Shown here piece after piece: positions 30,054-34,707 of a stretch of DNA of 34,707 nt. Origin of the DNA: an uncultured Victivallaceae bacterium (GTDB taxonomy: Bacteria > Verrucomicrobiota > Lentisphaeria > Victivallales > Victivallaceae). A program made the position numbers and the translations under genes. The stretch's first letter is position 1. Every line of letters starts with the position of its first letter. A model generated the notes under the pieces. The model made no database searches, had not been told where the DNA came from, and worked only from the letters and a program-made list of their open reading frames with translations. The DNA lies in contig CAKUKT010000002.1 in the NCBI GenBank assembly GCA_934663655.1, positions 1-34,707 of the forward strand, written 5' to 3'.

Positions 30054-31550
30054 ATGGAATTGTTTGTTGCACTGGCGGTGCTTGCGCTGTTGATGCTGGT
30101 TTGTCTGCTTTCAAGCAAACTGTCCAGTTATCTCAACATGCCCTGCCTGCTGTTGTTTCTGGCGGTGGGAATGCTGGCCGGAAGCGAGGGACCGGGAGGA
30201 ATCGCCTTCGACAATGCCGCGGTTGCCAACGCGCTCGGTTCGACGGCGATGGCGTTTATTTTGTTTTCCGGCGGCTTCGACACCGGGTGGAAAACGATTC
30301 GGCCGGTCTTTCTCACCGGGGGAATCCTCTCCAGCATCGGGGTGTTGCTGACCGCGTTGTTCACCGGGATTTTTGCCTGGAATTTTCTCGGCTGGATGCT
30401 GCCGGAGCAAAAAATTTCGCTCTCCTGGTGTCTGCTGCTCGGATCAATCATCTCCTCGACCGACGCGGCGGCGGTTTTTTCGATTCTGCGTTCGCGCAGC
30501 GTCAGCCTGCGCGGTGAATTGCAGCCGTTGCTCGAATTTGAATCCGGCAGCAACGATCCGATGGCGGCGTTTCTGACGGTTTTCATGGTGGGGGTGGTGA
30601 CGCAGGAGGCCGCTTCCGGAGTCACGTTGTCGCTTTCCGGATACTGGGTAATTCTGCCGTCGTTTCTCTACAAGATGCTGGTCGGCGTCGGTCTGGGGTA
30701 TCTGCTGGGGCGTTTTTTCGCCTGGTTGTACAACCGGATCGATTTTGAATACAACGGCCTCTACTATGCGCTCGGGGTGGTGGCGGTGCTCGCGTCCTTT
30801 TCATTTACCGAACTGGCGCAGGGAAACGGGTTCATGGCGGTTTATGTTACCGGCATGACGATGGGCAACCGGCGCTTCGTTTTCTGCAACGGGGTTGGTC
30901 GCTTTTATGACGGCATCGCCTGGCTGATGCAGATGATACTCTTTTCCATGCTCGGATTGCTGGCTTTCCCCCGACAGGTGTGGGAGGCGAAATGGGTCGG
31001 CTTCGGGGTGGCGTTGTTTCTGATGGTGGCGGCGCGGCCGCTGGCGGTCTTTATCGGGATGGTGCGAAGCCGTTTTTCCATTCGCGAACGGTTGCTGGTC
31101 TCCTGGGTCGGGCTGCGCGGCGGGGCGCCGATCATGCTGGCTACTTTTCCGCTGATGGGCGGAGTGCCGCACGCCGATATCATGTTTCACATCGTCTTCT
31201 TCATCGTTCTTACCTCGGTGCTGATCCAGGGCATGACCATCATGCCGATGGCGAAATTGCTGAAACTCGATGCGCCGCTGCACAAAAACATCCGGCTGCC
31301 GTTATCGATTGAGGAGACGGGGGATGGAAAATCCGGATCGGTGGAGCTGGCGGTTCCCGCGTCACTTGCCGGAGAGTCTCTGGCTCAGCTGAAGTTGCCG
31401 GAAGGGGCGCTGGTGCTGATGATTCGCCGCAACGACGGTTTTGTCGTACCGCGCGGCGATACCCGGCTGGCTTTGGGGGACGTGCTGACGGTGATGGGAA
31501 CCCGGGAGGCGTTGCGCCTTACCGAGAAACGTCTGGCGGAGGCGCAATGA
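30054..31550 (+). CDS. Potassium/proton antiporter (NhaP2/CvrA-like)
   Basis: This 498-residue inner-membrane protein has about 12 hydrophobic segments typical of CPA1 antiporters, with SSKLSSYLNMPCLLLFLAVGMLAGSEG at the start, GSIISSTDAAAVFSILR (the STD-Asp ion-binding motif) and LLEFESGSNDPMAAFL (the conserved ESGxNDP motif). A C-terminal RCK_C/TrkA-C-like domain (about 430-495: LAVPASLAGESLAQLKLPEGALVLMI, then LALGDVLTVMGTREAL) is present. This matches bacterial K+/H+ antiporter NhaP2. The ATG at 30054 is chosen because the frame upstream lies inside the promoter and lacks family similarity. The end overlaps the convergent AraC gene by 32 bases. Confidence 0.92.
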   Translation: MELFVALAVLALLMLVCLLSSKLSSYLNMPCLLLFLAVGMLAGSEGPGGIAFDNAAVANALGSTAMAFILFSGGFDTGWKTIRPVFLTGGILSSIGVLLTALFTGIFAWNFLGWMLPEQKISLSWCLLLGSIISSTDAAAVFSILRSRSVSLRGELQPLLEFESGSNDPMAAFLTVFMVGVVTQEAASGVTLSLSGYWVILPSFLYKMLVGVGLGYLLGRFFAWLYNRIDFEYNGLYYALGVVAVLASFSFTELAQGNGFMAVYVTGMTMGNRRFVFCNGVGRFYDGIAWLMQMILFSMLGLLAFPRQVWEAKWVGFGVALFLMVAARPLAVFIGMVRSRFSIRERLLVSWVGLRGGAPIMLATFPLMGGVPHADIMFHIVFFIVLTSVLIQGMTIMPMAKLLKLDAPLHKNIRLPLSIEETGDGKSGSVELAVPASLAGESLAQLKLPEGALVLMIRRNDGFVVPRGDTRLALGDVLTVMGTREALRLTEKRLAEAQ

Positions 31551-32412
31551 GGCCGCGCCGGGCACGGCGAAACGCGGTGGGCGATGTGCCGAAGCGGTGT
31601 TTGAACATCGCCGAGAAATGAAATTCACAGGTGAACCCGGTCGAGAACGCGATCTCCTTGACGCTTTTCGCGCTGGAATGTAGCAGGCTGGCGGCGAAAA
31701 GCAGTCGCCGCTCAAGAATATACTGATGCGGAGTAAGTCCGGTTTCCCGGCGGAAGATCCGGATCACCTGCGAACGCGAGAGTCCGGAAATTTGTGAGAG
31801 TTCGTCAATAGTAATGTCGCCGGTGAATTTCCGGTTGGCAAAATCGAGGAGTTTTACGGCTGCCGGGGAGGCGGGGACGGGCGTTCCCCGGCGTGCCGCG
31901 GCGATCTTCTGAACCAGGCGAAGCATCAGTTGAGCCTGGAGATCCGGATCGGAACCATTCTCCCGCAGTTCCTCCAGTGCGGCCATGAACTCTTTCTCCA
32001 GATGACAGCCTTCGACCATCCAGCAGTCACCCAGCTGGTAGGAGATCAACAGGTTCTCCATCAGGGAACCGCAGACATTGAACCAGCCGAGCGTCCAGGG
32101 GGATTCCCGGCTGGAGACGTAATGGGAGCGGCTGCCGGGATGGATGATCATCACATCCCCGGCCTCCGGGGTCCAGCTGCCGACCGGAGTATCGTAAGTG
32201 CCACGACCGGCAAAAACGCAGAGCAGCACGCAGAATGTTCCCGCGCCGCTGCGGACGAAATTGAAATGATCTCCGCAGTGACTGATGCCGGCCAGCTGGA
32301 TTTCGCACACCGGGCTGTGGGTCTGGGCGCGGACGGGCGCCAGCAGCCGCAGATCGAAATATTTGGCTGACGGCTGGTAATTGGCGTAGTAGATCTCCTC
32401 CAGTGTCCTCAT
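31519..32412 (-). CDS. AraC family transcriptional regulator
   Basis: This 297-residue regulator has an N-terminal sensor region (FCVLLCVFAGRGTYD, then PEAGDVMIIHPGSRSHYVSS, a cupin-like AraC-binding domain) and a C-terminal double helix-turn-helix (TIDELSQISGLSRSQVIRIFRRETGL, then LLFAASLLHSSAKSVKEIAFSTGFTCEFHFSAMFKHRFG). The start at 32412 has GAGGT 4-5 bases upstream. It lies 13 bases after the dxr stop on the same strand, so it may be cotranscribed with dxr. Its 3' end overlaps the convergent antiporter gene by 32 bases. Its target is unknown; a sugar ligand is the family norm. Confidence 0.92.
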   Translation of the reverse strand: MRTLEEIYYANYQPSAKYFDLRLLAPVRAQTHSPVCEIQLAGISHCGDHFNFVRSGAGTFCVLLCVFAGRGTYDTPVGSWTPEAGDVMIIHPGSRSHYVSSRESPWTLGWFNVCGSLMENLLISYQLGDCWMVEGCHLEKEFMAALEELRENGSDPDLQAQLMLRLVQKIAAARRGTPVPASPAAVKLLDFANRKFTGDITIDELSQISGLSRSQVIRIFRRETGLTPHQYILERRLLFAASLLHSSAKSVKEIAFSTGFTCEFHFSAMFKHRFGTSPTAFRRARRGLIAPPPDVSR

Positions 32413-32425
32413 TGGGACCTCGGTT

Positions 32426-33601
32426 TTATCCCGACCGGCGGGGGCGCCAGGCGGCGGCGAAATCGCGGGCGGAACGATCCGCGGTGCGGAGTTCAGCGAG
32501 CGAAGGATGGATCTGGGCGGGGAAGCGTGCCATCGCCGCGCCGACGATCTCCCAGATCTCCGCGAAACCGATCTCTCCGGCGCAGAAGCGATCGACCGCG
32601 ACGTCGTTGGCGGCGTTCATCACCGCCGGGAGTGTCCCGCCGTGCGCCATCGCTTCCCGGGCGAAATCGAGAGAGGGAAAGCGGCGGCGGTCGGGAATTT
32701 CGAAATCGAGGTGTTTCAGAGCACCGAGGTCGAGCCGGGCGGCGGTACCGCCGCCGAGTCGTTCCGGATAGCTCAAAGCATAGCGGATCGCAAGGCGCAT
32801 GTCCGGCGAAGAGAGCTGGGCGATAAAGCTCGAATCAACGAGTTCAACCAGTGCGTGCACGGTTGACTGCGGATTGATCACGACATCGAGCCGGTCGCCG
32901 GGAACGCCGAAAAGATGATGCGCTTCGATAAGTTCCAGCGCTTTGTTCATCATCGAGGCCGAATCGATTGTGACTTTGCGCCCCATCGACCAGGTCGGGT
33001 GGCGCAGGGCGTCGGCGGCGGTGGCGCCGGCAATGCGTTCGGCGCTCCATTCCCGGAACGGACCGCCGCTGGCGGTCAGCCAGAGACGGGCAATTTCGTC
33101 GGGGGCGCGGCCGGCCAGACATTGGAACAGCCCGGAGTGTTCGCTGTCCACCGGTACGATCCCGCCGCCGGGACTGCGGCGCGCCTCCGCCATCACCAGC
33201 TCCCCGGCCATCACCAGCACCTCTTTGCTGGCCAGCGCCACCCGTTTCCCGGCGCGCAGCGCCGCGATCACCGGTTCGACTCCGGCGATGCCGACGATCG
33301 CGCAGAGCACAATATCGGCTTCGGGCAGGGTGGCCGCTTCGATCAGTGCTTCGGCTCCGCAGGCACCCCGGACTCCGGAGGGAAGCGCCGCGTCAAGTTC
33401 CCGGGCTGCTCCCGGTTCGGCGACCGCAACCAGGCGCGGATGGAATTTTTCGGCCAGCGCGGCCAGGGCGGGAACGTTGCTGCCGGCGGCCAGGGCGACG
33501 ACCTGGAAACGGTCGGCGTGTTCTTCAAGTTCCGCCGCCGCGCTGCGGCCGATGGAACCGGTGGCGCCGAGAACGACGACATTGCGTTTATTGCTGGACA
33601 T
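32426..33601 (-). CDS. dxr: 1-deoxy-D-xylulose 5-phosphate reductoisomerase
   Basis: This 391-residue enzyme makes 2-C-methyl-D-erythritol 4-phosphate with NADPH, the committed step of the MEP isoprenoid pathway. The NADPH-binding GATGSIG (12-18) is intact. So are VDSEHSGLFQCL (with metal ligands D152 and E154), TASGGPFR, the WSMGRKVTIDSASMMNK segment with E223 as third metal ligand, and NPQSTVHALVE. The usual NAANE near the C terminus reads NAAND. The ribosome-binding site is AGGCGGA, about 7 bases before the ATG. The organism therefore uses the MEP route. Confidence 0.97.
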   Translation of the reverse strand: MSSNKRNVVVLGATGSIGRSAAAELEEHADRFQVVALAAGSNVPALAALAEKFHPRLVAVAEPGAARELDAALPSGVRGACGAEALIEAATLPEADIVLCAIVGIAGVEPVIAALRAGKRVALASKEVLVMAGELVMAEARRSPGGGIVPVDSEHSGLFQCLAGRAPDEIARLWLTASGGPFREWSAERIAGATAADALRHPTWSMGRKVTIDSASMMNKALELIEAHHLFGVPGDRLDVVINPQSTVHALVELVDSSFIAQLSSPDMRLAIRYALSYPERLGGGTAARLDLGALKHLDFEIPDRRRFPSLDFAREAMAHGGTLPAVMNAANDVAVDRFCAGEIGFAEIWEIVGAAMARFPAQIHPSLAELRTADRSARDFAAAWRPRRSG

Positions 33602-33731
33602 GAGAATATCCGCCTGAATTTATCGTTTTGCTTTTTACGGGCGATAACATAGCATCTCCCGGAACTTTTTTCCAGTAGCGCCGCCGGTTGCGTGTATCGC
33701 TTTGCGCAGTTGTCCGGAGTGGCGGCGGCGT

Positions 33732-33752
33732 TTTCCGGGCAGGCGCCGGAAA
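33732..33752 (-). terminator. Possible terminator or hairpin after tgt
   Basis: TTTCCGG (33732-33738) and CCGGAAA (33746-33752) form a 7-bp stem with a 7-base loop, about 9 bases after the tgt stop. No T-run follows on the minus strand, so this is weak. Confidence 0.35.
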
Positions 33753-33761
33753 CTTCGGACT

Positions 33762-34707
<946 letters not shown>

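Overview
The window is GC-rich bacterial chromosome with dense genes in short operons. Two proteins carry an N-terminal prepilin methylation helix and a C-terminal H-X9-DG motif, and each sits next to secreted TIM-barrel hydrolase-like genes. With three AraC regulators, a ThuA/Gfo-Idh-MocA pair and a NagB/PIG-L pair, this points to the Planctomycetes-Verrucomicrobia-Chlamydiae group, most likely Lentisphaerota (Victivallis-like). That placement is an inference from gene content; no rRNA gene is present. No tRNA, rRNA, CRISPR array, insertion sequence or phage gene was recognised.

Layout. 1-2458: the 3' part of an SDR oxidoreductase (+) faces a coupled NagB-like deaminase / PIG-L deacetylase pair (-), with two terminator hairpins between them. 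2459-3310: a long gene-poor stretch ending in a promoter that carries two LacI-type operator-like dyads. 3311-7679 (+): prepilin-like protein followed by two tandem secreted hydrolase-like paralogs. 7815-9502 (-): a 97-residue CBM48 protein overlapping a MATE transporter gene. 9795-13512 (-): family 2 glycosyltransferase, OmpR-type response regulator and histidine kinase. 13810-14913 (-): DNA polymerase IV. 15007-19309 (-): AraC regulator, second prepilin-like protein and a third secreted hydrolase-like protein. 19579-20739 (+): membrane metallophosphoesterase. 20831-23664: ThuA-Gfo/Idh/MocA operon (-) divergent from a cupin-AraC regulator (+). 23690-28872 (-): Na/Pi cotransporter, DUF2062 protein, CNNM/CBS membrane protein, then an amino-acid permease fused to a PTS EIIA domain. 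29313-31550: a small putative membrane protein (-) divergent from a K+/H+ antiporter (+). 31519-34707 (-): tgt (partial), dxr and an AraC regulator.

Taken together, much of the window is devoted to carbohydrate use: sensing (AraC proteins, operators), secreted hydrolase-like proteins, and intracellular sugar enzymes (deacetylase, deaminase, dehydrogenases). Housekeeping genes (dinB, dxr, tgt) and an ion/solute transport block are interspersed. The most unusual feature is the repeated module of an H-X9-DG pseudopilin-like protein plus secreted TIM-barrel proteins. It occurs twice in opposite orientation, with no pilus or type II secretion assembly gene in view.
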